Positions 1-7,386 of a stretch of DNA of 64,000 nucleotides are shown here, piece by piece. The stretch spans positions 62,001-126,000 of the forward strand of contig JAIXOL010000053.1 in NCBI GenBank assembly GCA_027486845.1, read 5' to 3'. A program made the translations under genes and the position numbers. Below the pieces are notes generated by a model, which saw nothing but the letters and a program-made list of their open reading frames with translations, ran no database searches and had not been told where the DNA came from. How positions within the stretch are numbered: the first letter of the stretch is position 1; the number at the start of each line of letters is the position of its first letter. Origin of the DNA: Cytophagaceae bacterium (GTDB taxonomy: Bacteria; Bacteroidota; Bacteroidia; Cytophagales; Spirosomataceae).

Positions 1-401
1 AGTTTAGCTACAAAGTAAACAACAGTAAAGGAGCATTATCAAAAATGATAATCGACGAAGAATTTTCGAATACGCTTGAGAGTACACTTATTAATCTACA
101 AACGAGTTCTGATGAATTTGCTAAGTTTACCACAAAAATGAATAATAGAAAAGGGGCTTTGTCAAAGATGATTAATGATGAAAAATTTAGTAAATCGCTC
201 GATTCTACGATGTCGAATCTTCAGTCTGGAACTAAAGGATTAAGTGAAAATATGGAAGCGGCCAAGAGTAGTTTCTTGTTGAAAGGTTATTTTAACAAGA
301 AAGAAAAAGCCGATGACTTAAAAAAGACAAATGTCAAGCGACAAGCTATATTAAAGCAAAAAAAGGATTCAATCAATCGGATTATATTAAAAAAGAATTA
401 A
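1..401 (+). CDS. MlaD/MCE-family lipid-transport protein, C-terminal part only
   Basis: The frame is open from the first bases of the window, so the gene begins upstream; the ATG at 45 is internal. The visible tail repeats the motif KGALSKMI-DE-F twice (about 45 residues apart), each followed by a helix rich in Leu, Asn and Ser, and ends in a stretch with KGYFNKKEK and a basic tail. Short repeats of the form GxLxKLLxDExF followed by KGxF are typical of the C-terminal region of Bacteroidota MlaD (mammalian-cell-entry) proteins, which sit in the inner membrane and bind phospholipid for transport across the periplasm. The MCE domain itself is outside the window, so the assignment rests on the repeat pattern only. 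Confidence 0.6.
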   Translation, partial: FSYKVNNSKGALSKMIIDEEFSNTLESTLINLQTSSDEFAKFTTKMNNRKGALSKMINDEKFSKSLDSTMSNLQSGTKGLSENMEAAKSSFLLKGYFNKKEKADDLKKTNVKRQAILKQKKDSINRIILKKN

Positions 402-413
402 AATTAGCAAATT

Positions 414-484
414 GTGTGAAACATGTAACATCTGTTTAGAATTATATAATACTTCTGAAGTTAAAAAAGTACACCTTTATACTT
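414..484 (+). promoter_or_regulatory. Shared-architecture promoter of the copper-protein operon
   Basis: GTGTGAA at 414-420, TTATATAATACTTC at 442-455 and CACCTTTAT at 472-480, with the first base of GTGTGAA exactly 58 nt before the first base of CACCTTT. The same three blocks with the same spacing occur at 4610 and 7286. CACCTTTA resembles the Bacteroidota -7 element TAnnTTTG with its first base changed, which puts the transcript start near 484 and leaves a leader of about 29 nt before the ATG at 513. Regulator unknown. Confidence 0.6.
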
Positions 485-512
485 TGAAAAATATTAAACT
501 AAAACTGACAAA

Positions 513-839
513 ATGATTCCTGAAAAATATAAAGTTTGTATTGATGCTTGTGCCGATTGCATAGTTGCTTGCAAAGATGCTGCCACCGAAAACCTTAAAG
601 AAGACGATATTGAAATGATGTCTCGCACCATAAAATTAGGTCATGATTGTGCCGCTGTATGTATTTTAGCGATGCAATCAATGGCATCTAATAGCGAGTT
701 GGTGGGTCAAATTTGCAAATTATGTATGGAAGTCTGTAATATCTGTGCCGAGGCGTGTGAAGAATATGTTTATATGGTTCAATGCAAAATATGTGCTGAG
801 GCTTGTCGAAAATGTGCCATTGAATGTGCAAAAATTTGA
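513..839 (+). CDS. Four-helix bundle copper-binding protein (DUF326/Csp type)
   Basis: A 108-residue protein with 16 cysteines in CxxxC and CxxC spacing along four predicted helices, for example CIDACADCIVAC at the N-terminus, HDCAAVC in helix 2, CKLCMEVCNICAEAC in helix 3 and CKICAEACRKCAIEC in helix 4. This is the pattern of DUF326 and the Csp copper-storage proteins, which hold many Cu(I) ions through thiols lining the core of the bundle. There is no signal peptide, so a cytosolic Csp3-like form is expected. It is the first gene after the stress-type promoter at 414 and is probably co-transcribed with the Lys-rich peptide and GH130/GT4 genes that follow closely. Confidence 0.85.
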   Translation: MIPEKYKVCIDACADCIVACKDAATENLKEDDIEMMSRTIKLGHDCAAVCILAMQSMASNSELVGQICKLCMEVCNICAEACEEYVYMVQCKICAEACRKCAIECAKI

Positions 840-865
840 TTTTTTACAATTAAATACTTATCCCA

Positions 866-988
866 ATGTCGAACGATAAAGATACTAAAGACAAATCAGG
901 CAAGAAAGCCCCTGCTAAAAGTCTAAAGGAAAAACGAAATGCCAAAGCAGCCAAACGTAATGAAAAAGGTAGTCCGAGTATAACTTAA
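866..988 (+). CDS. Small Lys-rich cytoplasmic peptide (40 aa)
   Basis: ATG at 866 to TAA at 988 encodes 40 residues, about one third of them Lys or Arg, with an Ala/Lys/Gly-rich middle and no hydrophobic segment. Very small basic proteins of this composition are common next to stress genes in Bacteroidota. It lies 26 nt after the copper protein and 37 nt before the GH130 start, which suggests one transcript. Nucleic-acid binding is only a guess from composition. Confidence 0.55.
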   Translation: MSNDKDTKDKSGKKAPAKSLKEKRNAKAAKRNEKGSPSIT

Positions 989-1025
989 TACTTCATAAAA
1001 TAAATTGGGGTTTAATCCAAAAGCT

Positions 1026-2066
1026 ATGATACAAGTAAAGAAAGAAGGGATTTTGCTGGAAAAAACTACACAAAGTTTTGAGGAGATGGGAGTTTTAAAT
1101 CCTGCGGTTATAAAAGAAGGTGAATTTGTTCATGTGTTTTATAGAGCAGTGAGCAATGGCAACTTTTCAACTATAGGATACTGCAAACTCAGTGGGCCTT
1201 CAAAGGTGGTCGAACGCTTCGCTGAACCACTCATTTTAGTAGAATTTGATTACGAATCTCACGGCATTGAAGATCCCCGAATCGTTAAGATAGATGATTT
1301 ATATTATCTTACTTATACAGCCTACGATGGCGTTAATGCACTCGGAGCTTTAGCTACTTCAACTGATTTGAAACATTGGAAAAAACATGGTTTACTTGTG
1401 CCAAAAATAACTTTCGATGAGTTTAATTACATGGCGAAGTTTAAAACTAAGCTCAATGAAAAATATTTCAGATATAACGAACACGACCATATTTTGAAGA
1501 AAAATGGCAAAGAAATGTTTCTTTGGGACAAAAACGTAATTCTTTTCCCCAAAAAAATTAAAGGAAAACTTTATTTCTTACATCGTATAAAACCTGATAT
1601 TCAAATTGTTGTAGGCATCGAAAAACTGGAAGAATTGACCGACAATTTTTGGCAAAAATACTTTCTAAATTTCGATAAAAATATAGTTCTTGCTCCAAAA
1701 TACGATCACGAGGTGAGTTATGTTGGCGGCGGCTGTCCACCAATCGAGACTGACAAAGGTTGGTTGGTCATTTATCATGGAGTTAGAGATTCTATCAAAG
1801 GCTATGTCTATTCTGCTTGTGCGGCATTGCTTGATTTAGATAATCCACAAAATGAAATTGCCCGATTGCCATATCCATTATTTGAACCCGAAAAAACTTG
1901 GGAGCTGAAAGGTGAAGTAAACAATGTTTGTTTCCCAACAGGTACGGCTTTGTTTGATGATACACTTTATATTTATTATGGAGCGGCTGACGAAAGAATT
2001 GCTTACGCTTCAGTAAGTTTATCGGCTCTTTTGCTTGAATTAACACTAAATCCCTCAAAAAAATGA
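1026..2066 (+). CDS. GH130-family glycoside phosphorylase (mannoside phosphorylase-like)
   Basis: About 346 residues in a five-bladed propeller pattern. GH130 hallmarks are the opening NPAVI block, GIEDPRI with the conserved Asp thought to act as proton donor, a HRIKPDIQ block, the glycine-rich VGGGCPPIETDKGW strand, and the final blade with YYGAADERIAYA. GH130 enzymes cleave beta-mannosides with phosphate (or, in some subgroups, by hydrolysis), giving mannose-1-phosphate. No signal peptide, so it acts in the cytoplasm. The ATG at 1026 is preferred over an upstream in-frame TTG at 1005 because family members start a few residues before the first strand. Its stop overlaps the next gene's ATG by 4 bp, so this enzyme and the glycosyltransferase are translationally coupled. 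Exact substrate cannot be read from sequence. Confidence 0.85.
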   Translation: MIQVKKEGILLEKTTQSFEEMGVLNPAVIKEGEFVHVFYRAVSNGNFSTIGYCKLSGPSKVVERFAEPLILVEFDYESHGIEDPRIVKIDDLYYLTYTAYDGVNALGALATSTDLKHWKKHGLLVPKITFDEFNYMAKFKTKLNEKYFRYNEHDHILKKNGKEMFLWDKNVILFPKKIKGKLYFLHRIKPDIQIVVGIEKLEELTDNFWQKYFLNFDKNIVLAPKYDHEVSYVGGGCPPIETDKGWLVIYHGVRDSIKGYVYSACAALLDLDNPQNEIARLPYPLFEPEKTWELKGEVNNVCFPTGTALFDDTLYIYYGAADERIAYASVSLSALLLELTLNPSKK

Positions 2067-4435
2067 ACGATGAAAACTCACATGGTCGTATCAATGTTTT
2101 GCCTTTGAAAACAAAAAAATGTAATGATGGAAGCCAAACAAATAAGTTGGATACTAGGAGTCCACTACCCGAAATTTTATTTATTACTTCATTCCCTCCT
2201 CGTGAATGTGGTATAGCCACCTATTCGCAAGATTTAATCAAGGCTCTTAAAAATAAATTTAATCACTCCTTTAAAATCAGTATTTGCCCTTTAGAATCAG
2301 ACAGCGAAAAACATATTTATCAAGAGCCCATTAGATATGTGTTAAATGCTGATGTTTCGACTGATTTTATAAACCTTGCCGAAACTATCAATCTTGATGA
2401 AAATATTAAAATGGTGATGATTCAGCATGAATTTGGGCTTTTTAAAAAAAACTTTTATTTCGAACATTTCCTAAAACTAGTCATTAAACCTGTCATAATT
2501 GCCTTCCATACTGTTTTACCTAAACCTAACGAAGTACTTAAAACTTCGGTTAGAAATATTGTAAACTTATGTGAATCGGTTATAGTAATGACCAATACTT
2601 CAGCAAAAATTCTGACTGAGGATTACGAAGTATCTGCCGAACAAATAAGTGTAATTCCTCACGGTACACATCTAGTATCTCATTCTGACAAAAGTTCCTT
2701 AAAAACAAAATATAGCGTTTCCGGTCGAAGAGTACTTTCTACTTTCGGCTTATTGAGTTCTGGGAAAAGTATCGAAACAACATTAGATTCTATGCCCGAA
2801 ATCATTAAAAATAATGATGACGTGCTATTTTTGATTATAGGAAAAACGCATCCTTCGGTTGTGAAAGAAGATGGTGAAAAATACCGTATTTTTCTTGAAA
2901 ATAAGGTCGAGGCTTTGCAACTAAAAAATCATGTTAGGTTTATCAATCATTACTTAACTTTGCCAGATTTGCTTGAGTATTTACAATTAACCGATATTTA
3001 TTTGTTTACCTCAAAAGACCCTCATCAGGCTGTAAGTGGCACATTTTCGTATGCAATTAGTTGCGGTTGTCCGATAATTTCTACGCCAATTCCGCATGCT
3101 CGTGAGGTTTTAAAAAATGGTGAAGGAATTATAGTTGATTTCGAAAATTCGACTCAATTATCTGCGGCGGTTATTGACTTGTTGGCTGACGAAACTTTAT
3201 TAAAAGATATCAGTTCAAATGGCTTGCATAGCATGGCACCCACCGCTTGGGAAAATGCCGCTATTGCTCATGCTCTTTTGTTTGAAAATATCGGAGAAGG
3301 GCAAATTCGATTAAATTATAAAATACCAGCAATCAATCTTGATTATGTAAAAAAACTGACGACTCACTTCGGTATGATTCAGTTTTCAATTATTAATAAA
3401 CCTGATATAGATTCAGGTTATACACTCGATGACAACGCTCGGGCAATGGTTTCGATGTGTCAACATTATGAACTAACTCAAGAAAATACCGACTTAGAAT
3501 ATATTGGTATTTACCTCAATTTTATCAAATATTGCTTACAAGAAGATGGAAGTTTCTTGAATTATGTGGATGAAGACGGGATTTTTACGCAGCAAAACTA
3601 CGAAACAAACCTCGCCGACTCAAATGGTCGAGCGATTTGGGCTTTAGGATATTTGATTTCATTGAGTGATTCGTTGCCAAATGAGTTGGTTTTTGAGGCA
3701 GGGAAAATTATTGATTGTGCCATGCCCAATTTGCTCAAAACACATTCTACAAGAGCCATGGCCTTTATAATCAAGGGTTTGTATTATCGAAGTAGCAAGC
3801 AACATTCGGTGCAAGATATGCTCTTTATCACTCGACTGAGTAATCGATTAGTGCAAATGTACAAGCACGAAGCCGAACCTGATTGGTCTTGGTTTGAAAG
3901 TTACTTGACTTATGGAAACAGTATTTTGCCCGAAGCAATGCTTTGTGCGTGGCTGGCAACTGGCGAGACAATATATAAACAAATCGCCAAGACTTCTTTT
4001 GATTTTCTATTAACAAAAATTTTCACCGAAAAGAATATTAAAGTGATTTCAAACAAAGGTTGGCTGCACAAAGGAGAGGAAGAAAATCGGGTAAATTTAG
4101 GTGGCGAACAACCTATTGATATTACTTATACTATTTTGGCTTTGCATAAATTTTATGCAGTTTACATGGATGAAAGCTATAAAATCAAAACTAAAATCGC
4201 CTTTGATTGGTTTTTAGGTAATAATCACCTGCATCAAATTATTTATAATCCATGTACAGGCGGTTGCTATGATGGTTTAGAAGAAAATTACATCAATCTT
4301 AATCAGGGAGCTGAATCTACCGTAAGTTATTTAATGGCTAGACTAACCCTCGAAAAAGCTTCGAGGGGCATTCAAAAAATAGAAAGCACTAAAAAAAATA
4401 ATTTAAAATTCAATCGCCAAATCCATTTAGTATAA
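2063..4435 (+). CDS. GT4-type glycosyltransferase fused to a helical (alpha/alpha toroid-like) domain
   Basis: 790 residues. The N-terminal 400 or so form a GT-B glycosyltransferase of family 4: an opening strand with FPPRECGIATYS, a second-domain start FGLLSSGKSIETTL, and the donor-binding region DPHQAVSGTFSYAISCG followed by STPIPHAREVL and a Gly-rich EGIIV end. GT4 enzymes transfer sugar from a nucleotide sugar with retention. The C-terminal 350 residues have repeated helical hairpins with a DDNARAMVSM block, NLADSNGRAIWALGY, and WFESYLTYGNSILPEAML, resembling the six-hairpin toroid of glycoside hydrolases and epimerases. The gene overlaps GH130 by 4 bp (ATGA). Together they may make and recycle a mannose-containing glycan in response to stress; that role is inference. 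Confidence 0.75.
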   Translation: MNDENSHGRINVLPLKTKKCNDGSQTNKLDTRSPLPEILFITSFPPRECGIATYSQDLIKALKNKFNHSFKISICPLESDSEKHIYQEPIRYVLNADVSTDFINLAETINLDENIKMVMIQHEFGLFKKNFYFEHFLKLVIKPVIIAFHTVLPKPNEVLKTSVRNIVNLCESVIVMTNTSAKILTEDYEVSAEQISVIPHGTHLVSHSDKSSLKTKYSVSGRRVLSTFGLLSSGKSIETTLDSMPEIIKNNDDVLFLIIGKTHPSVVKEDGEKYRIFLENKVEALQLKNHVRFINHYLTLPDLLEYLQLTDIYLFTSKDPHQAVSGTFSYAISCGCPIISTPIPHAREVLKNGEGIIVDFENSTQLSAAVIDLLADETLLKDISSNGLHSMAPTAWENAAIAHALLFENIGEGQIRLNYKIPAINLDYVKKLTTHFGMIQFSIINKPDIDSGYTLDDNARAMVSMCQHYELTQENTDLEYIGIYLNFIKYCLQEDGSFLNYVDEDGIFTQQNYETNLADSNGRAIWALGYLISLSDSLPNELVFEAGKIIDCAMPNLLKTHSTRAMAFIIKGLYYRSSKQHSVQDMLFITRLSNRLVQMYKHEAEPDWSWFESYLTYGNSILPEAMLCAWLATGETIYKQIAKTSFDFLLTKIFTEKNIKVISNKGWLHKGEEENRVNLGGEQPIDITYTILALHKFYAVYMDESYKIKTKIAFDWFLGNNHLHQIIYNPCTGGCYDGLEENYINLNQGAESTVSYLMARLTLEKASRGIQKIESTKKNNLKFNRQIHLV

Positions 4436-4467
4436 ATTGGATTTAAGTAATAAAAAAAATACTCAAC

Positions 4468-4550
4468 AAATTTGCAAAACAGCTAAATGTCTGTCTATAA
4501 GATTTTTATCTTAATTTGGACTTGTCGACTATTGACAGTAGATTACTTTT
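4468..4550. repeat. Copy A of a ~80-bp intergenic element (copy B at 11777)
   Basis: This stretch aligns in the same orientation with 11777-11853. Shared blocks in order are AAATTTG, CTGTCTAT, CTTAA, ACTT-nn-CGACTATTGAC and TACTT. It lies in the gap between the glycosyltransferase stop and the promoter at 4610. The reverse strand of copy B is directly upstream of a Cys-rich gene, so a regulatory role is possible. Confidence 0.5.
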
Positions 4551-4609
4551 GTTTCTATCTGATAGTCAAATTAGTCAATGATGAAAAGTGTCAAGTTTTC
4601 AAAGCAAAT

Positions 4610-4680
4610 GTGTGAATCTTGTAATTTTTTTCAAATATTATGTAACATATCTAAATCTAAAAATACGCACCTTTGTAAGG
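4610..4680 (+). promoter_or_regulatory. Shared-architecture stress promoter, second copy
   Basis: GTGTGAATC at 4610-4618, TTATGTAACATATC at 4638-4651 and CACCTTTGTA at 4668-4677, again exactly 58 nt from GTGTGAA to CACCTTT. The predicted start near 4680 leads into a short GTG-started reading frame and then the lipoprotein gene at 4806. Together with the copies at 414 and 7286 it defines a small regulon. Confidence 0.65.
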
Positions 4681-4696
4681 TAAAACAAGCCAAATA

Positions 4697-4783
4697 GTGA
4701 AAACATTATTAGTAGAACACCTCGATTATATCATCATTCTATTTGTTTTTGTAAGTATTGTATTCTTGAACGCTTGCTCATAA
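4697..4783 (+). CDS. Possible 28-aa hydrophobic peptide ending in a lipobox
   Basis: GTG at 4697, about 17 nt after the predicted transcript start, to TAA at 4783. The peptide has an acidic/polar start, then a long hydrophobic run (IIILFVFVSIVFL) and ends NACS. LNAC is a usable lipobox, but it is the last thing in the peptide. No ATG lies between the promoter and the next gene, so this could be a tiny membrane peptide, a translated leader or chance. Low confidence. Confidence 0.25.
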   Translation: MKTLLVEHLDYIIILFVFVSIVFLNACS

Positions 4784-4805
4784 TTCACAAATAAAAAATT
4801 AAACC

Positions 4806-5258
4806 ATGAAAAATAATATGGCTATGTCCACACAACTCAATAAAGTCCATTTGGGATTTCTTATGCTTATTATTGCATTTTCGCTATCAGCATGCACAAA
4901 GAAAATCGCTTTTCTTACATCATCAGTAGTACCAGCTGCCCGAGGCTATGTTTACATTAAAACCGATAAAAATAAGAATAATGTAATTGATGTTCACCTC
5001 ACAGAGTTGGCAGAAGTACAAAGATTGCAACCAGCCCGACAAACATACGTAGTTTGGATGCTAACTGACCATGATATTACAAAAAATATCGGCCAAATTA
5101 AAAGTTCAACAGGTATGATGTCTAAGCAATTAAAGGCATCTTTCGAGACTGTTTCTTCATTTAAGCCTGTGAAAATATTTATCACTGCCGAAGATAATGC
5201 AGATATTCAGTACCCAGGAAGTCAGATAGTCTTAGAAACTGATAAGTTTTATAGATAA
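4806..5258 (+). CDS. Lipoprotein of unknown function (RskA-C-like)
   Basis: 150 residues with a hydrophobic segment (LGFLMLIIAFSLSAC) ending in a lipobox with Cys30, so it should be anchored to a membrane facing the periplasm. The mature part is a single all-beta-looking domain: an N-terminal strand pair with RGYVYIKTDKN, then YVVWMLTDHD, a Gly/Ser loop, and a final block with KIFITAEDNAD and YPGSQIVLET. The order (a YxxW strand, then a late strand of the form ITxE, then PG near the end) recalls the C-terminal domain of RskA-type anti-sigma factors, but the similarity is weak. It is the first full gene behind the promoter at 4610. Methionines at 4818 and 4824 are alternative starts. Confidence 0.6.
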   Translation: MKNNMAMSTQLNKVHLGFLMLIIAFSLSACTKKIAFLTSSVVPAARGYVYIKTDKNKNNVIDVHLTELAEVQRLQPARQTYVVWMLTDHDITKNIGQIKSSTGMMSKQLKASFETVSSFKPVKIFITAEDNADIQYPGSQIVLETDKFYR

Positions 5259-5553
5259 ACAGTTTCAAGGATAAAAAAGCACCTTTTATAGTAATTAACT
5301 TGATTGGTAGTTTTTCTTAAACTATTCCAAAAAAAGTCCGAATAAATCTCATTTGTAAGTACTCCACGCATTTCGGGGGAATATTATTAGTTGTCTCGCA
5401 ATGAAGGAATGCTGACCAAAAAGCAAAGTTAAGACTTAAGGAATTTTGAAAGCAACACCCCGAACATGGTCAACAGCAAAAAGAGATTAAAATGCCAAAT
5501 TAAAACAATAAATCATCAAAAAAGCGTTATTATTGATGCTTTTCTTAAAGATA

Positions 5554-5580
5554 CATTATCAGCGTAAACATCTGATAATG
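5554..5580. promoter_or_regulatory. Perfect 9-bp inverted repeat upstream of the lmo0937-type gene
   Basis: CATTATCAG, a 9-nt spacer, then CTGATAATG. It ends 40 bp before the ATG at 5621. The 18-bp centre-to-centre spacing of the arms suits a dimeric regulator, and no T-run follows, so an operator is more likely than a terminator. The rest of the 5259-5620 gap shows no convincing gene. Confidence 0.45.
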
Positions 5581-5620
5581 AGTTACTAAAGACACATAAC
5601 TTTATAAAAAAACAAAAATC

Positions 5621-5779
5621 ATGAGCAATCTTCTTTATATCGTCGCCGTTATTTTAATTATATTTTGGGCAATTGGTTTCTTTGCTTATGGTGTTGGGGC
5701 AATCATTCATGTATTGTTGGTGATAGCGGTTATTTCCATTCTTTTGAGAGTTATTCAGGGCGATCGAATCATTAAGTAA
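5621..5779 (+). CDS. lmo0937-family small membrane protein (52 aa)
   Basis: ATG at 5621 to TAA at 5779 encodes 52 residues: MSNLLYIVAVILIIFWAIGF, then a Gly/Ala turn, a second hydrophobic helix and a short charged tail RVIQGDRIIK. Two closely packed transmembrane helices with this start and tail are the signature of the lmo0937 family, tiny inner-membrane proteins commonly found with YtxH, CsbD and other general-stress genes. It is followed 88 nt later by a YtxH gene, which fits that association. No biochemical function is known for the family. Confidence 0.75.
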   Translation: MSNLLYIVAVILIIFWAIGFFAYGVGAIIHVLLVIAVISILLRVIQGDRIIK

Positions 5780-5867
5780 AAAAACAATGTAGAATACCTT
5801 CAATAGATATAAGTAGGTGTGAAACGCTTAATCAGATTTAGTAAATAATCATTCAAAAAACACAAAA

Positions 5868-6182
5868 ATGAAATCAGGAAAAGTGTTGTTAGGCATATTA
5901 GCAGGTGTTGCCGCTGGAGCAGTGGTCGGAATTTTGTACGCACCTGAAAAAGGTTCAAGAACCCGTAGAAAAATTATGGATAAGAGCGATGACTATGCCG
6001 ACGGTCTTAAAGACAAATTCGATGAATTCGTCGATTCTTTAAACAAAAAATATCAAAGCACCGTGCATGATGTCGAAAACATTGTGTCAAAAGGAAAGTC
6101 TAAATACGAAAGTGCAATGTTGGAAGTAAATGAATTGGTTGCGAAAGACAAATCAAAGTTTGATGGAGTAATCAAAGATTAA
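5868..6182 (+). CDS. YtxH-domain protein
   Basis: 104 residues. The first 30 form one Gly/Ala-rich membrane helix with LLGILAGVAAGAVVGILYAP followed at once by EKGSRTRRKI; this short helix with APxxGxxxR is the YtxH domain. The remainder is a charged amphipathic helix with Lys/Asp repeats, likely coiled coil. YtxH proteins belong to general-stress regulons; their biochemical role is unknown. It heads the cluster ytxH, holin-X-like gene and partner gene, an arrangement common in Bacteroidota. Confidence 0.8.
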   Translation: MKSGKVLLGILAGVAAGAVVGILYAPEKGSRTRRKIMDKSDDYADGLKDKFDEFVDSLNKKYQSTVHDVENIVSKGKSKYESAMLEVNELVAKDKSKFDGVIKD

Positions 6183-6206
6183 ATGCACAAGCAATACAGT
6201 AAAATT

Positions 6207-6234
6207 CTCATGGTATGGATTTCTATACCATGAG
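6207..6234 (+). other. Perfect 10-bp mRNA hairpin between ytxH and the holin-X-like gene
   Basis: CTCATGGTAT, 8-nt loop, ATACCATGAG, ending 21 nt before the next ATG at 6256. There is no T-run, so it is not a standard terminator. It could protect the ytxH message or control translation of the next gene. Confidence 0.45.
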
Positions 6235-6255
6235 TCCTTCAAAACACTGCCAAAT

Positions 6256-6609
6256 ATGAAAAACTACGAAGTTCACATCGAATCGCTTTTTGGAAAAGCA
6301 GAAGATTTTACCAAAACAACCTTAGAACTTTTGAAACTAAAAGCCATTGACTCATCGGCTGATTTTGTCTCATTTTTAGTGGTAAAACTTGTACTTTTTT
6401 CGTTTATTTGTCTTTTTATAATCATCGCTAATATAGGTGTTGCTTTATGGATTGGTGATTTACTTGGTAAATCTTATTATGGCTTTTTTTTATTAGCGGC
6501 TTGCTATGCTTTAATTTTATCTTTGCTTCCTTCCTATTTGTATCAATGGGTAAAAGTGCCAATCAGTAATTTTATTATTGCCCAATTGCTTAAAAAATCA
6601 AGCTCATGA
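6256..6609 (+). CDS. Holin-X-like (phage holin family) inner-membrane protein
   Basis: 117 residues: an N-terminal amphipathic helix (KTTLELLKLKAIDSSADF), then two long hydrophobic helices, VVKLVLFSFICLFIIIANIG with VALWIGDLLG, and YYGFFLLAACYALILSLLP, then a short basic tail. This is the layout of the Holin-X/DUF1469 group, which despite the name is chromosomal and usually sits between a YtxH gene and a small soluble protein gene. It likely works at the inner membrane under stress. Its last four bases (ATGA) overlap the next start. Confidence 0.7.
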   Translation: MKNYEVHIESLFGKAEDFTKTTLELLKLKAIDSSADFVSFLVVKLVLFSFICLFIIIANIGVALWIGDLLGKSYYGFFLLAACYALILSLLPSYLYQWVKVPISNFIIAQLLKKSSS

Positions 6610-6998
6610 CCGATAATTCTTTACTTTTAAAAGAAAGAATCTCTTTCTTAGCAGACCGTCAAAGTCAACAAATTGTCTTGCTAAAGGAGCAAGTTCACAT
6701 TACTTTTGAAAGTCTAAAGCCAATTAATTTCCTAAAAGATACCATAATAGATTTTACCTCTCAATCTGATTTAAAAGAGAATATTTTTGATGGAATTGCT
6801 GGTGTAACAACTGGTTTCTTATCAAAAAAACTCATAGTCGGCACCACAAACAGTCCTGTCAAAAAACTCGCGGGAACGCTTCTTCAAGTCGGTATTACTG
6901 CACTTGTAACAAAAAATTCAAGCAAAATTAAGGCAATTGGTGAAGTATTTTGGAAGCATCTTTTTAATCGTGAAACTGCGATTAATGCCCAAGAATGA
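6606..6998 (+). CDS. Conserved partner of YtxH/holin-X (unknown function)
   Basis: 130 residues starting at the ATGA overlap with the upstream gene, so the two are translationally coupled. A charged N-terminal helix (residues 5-40) is followed by an amphipathic stretch with GIAGVTTGFLSKKLIVG and a weakly hydrophobic segment LAGTLLQVGITALVTKNSSK. Peripheral or single-pass membrane association is likely. A third small protein in this position is usual in ytxH/holin-X clusters, but I know no function for it. Confidence 0.6.
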   Translation: MTDNSLLLKERISFLADRQSQQIVLLKEQVHITFESLKPINFLKDTIIDFTSQSDLKENIFDGIAGVTTGFLSKKLIVGTTNSPVKKLAGTLLQVGITALVTKNSSKIKAIGEVFWKHLFNRETAINAQE

Positions 6999-7161
6999 TT
7001 TGTTTGTCTTTAATTTAAAGTAATCAAGCAACATTCGACACAGACAAAAATCTACATTTAAGCCAACGATAGGATTAATTAATCCATAAATCAATTGCTC
7101 CAAACGCACCTGGGTTTTTAATTAAATTTGTAGGTTTATAAGTACAAAAAGGCACTCTAAG

Positions 7162-7266
7162 TATGAGACAATATAAATCGACAAACTGATATGATGTAAC
7201 CTGTCGATTTTAGCATTTTGTTGCTCTAGCGAATAGTCTCGAATCTCAGCGGCGAACCGTCTCATA
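7162..7266. repeat. Nested inverted repeats in the gap before the CsbD operon
   Basis: Outer arms TATGAGAC (7162-7169) and GTCTCATA (7259-7266); inner arms AATCGACA (7176-7183) and TGTCGATT (7202-7209). The 3' part includes GGCGAACCGTC (7251-7261), also found in the 36-bp repeats at 12754. The remaining sequence of the 6999-7386 gap holds only the promoter described next. Confidence 0.45.
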
Positions 7267-7285
7267 TCTTTTGTCTGACTTAAAT

Positions 7286-7356
7286 GTGTGAATCATATAA
7301 ATTATTTGAAATATTTTATAACACTTCTTGATGCAAGAAACCTCACCTTTGTAGAG
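7286..7356 (+). promoter_or_regulatory. Shared-architecture stress promoter, third copy, for the CsbD operon
   Basis: GTGTGAATC at 7286-7294, TTTTATAACACTTC at 7314-7327, CACCTTTGTA at 7344-7353; GTGTGAA to CACCTTT is again exactly 58 nt. The predicted transcript start near 7356 gives a leader of about 30 nt before the CsbD ATG at 7387. Confidence 0.65.
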
Positions 7357-7386
7357 TAATTAGTGATAAACTTATATAAAAAAATC

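Noticed and set aside
5466-5567. 33-codon frame in the gap before the lmo0937-type gene
   Set aside because: No promoter or family match, and its end overlaps the operator-like inverted repeat.
5817-5825. A GTGTGAAAC sequence before the YtxH gene, like the stress promoters
   Set aside because: No CACCTTT element is found 58 nt downstream; that position is inside the gene.
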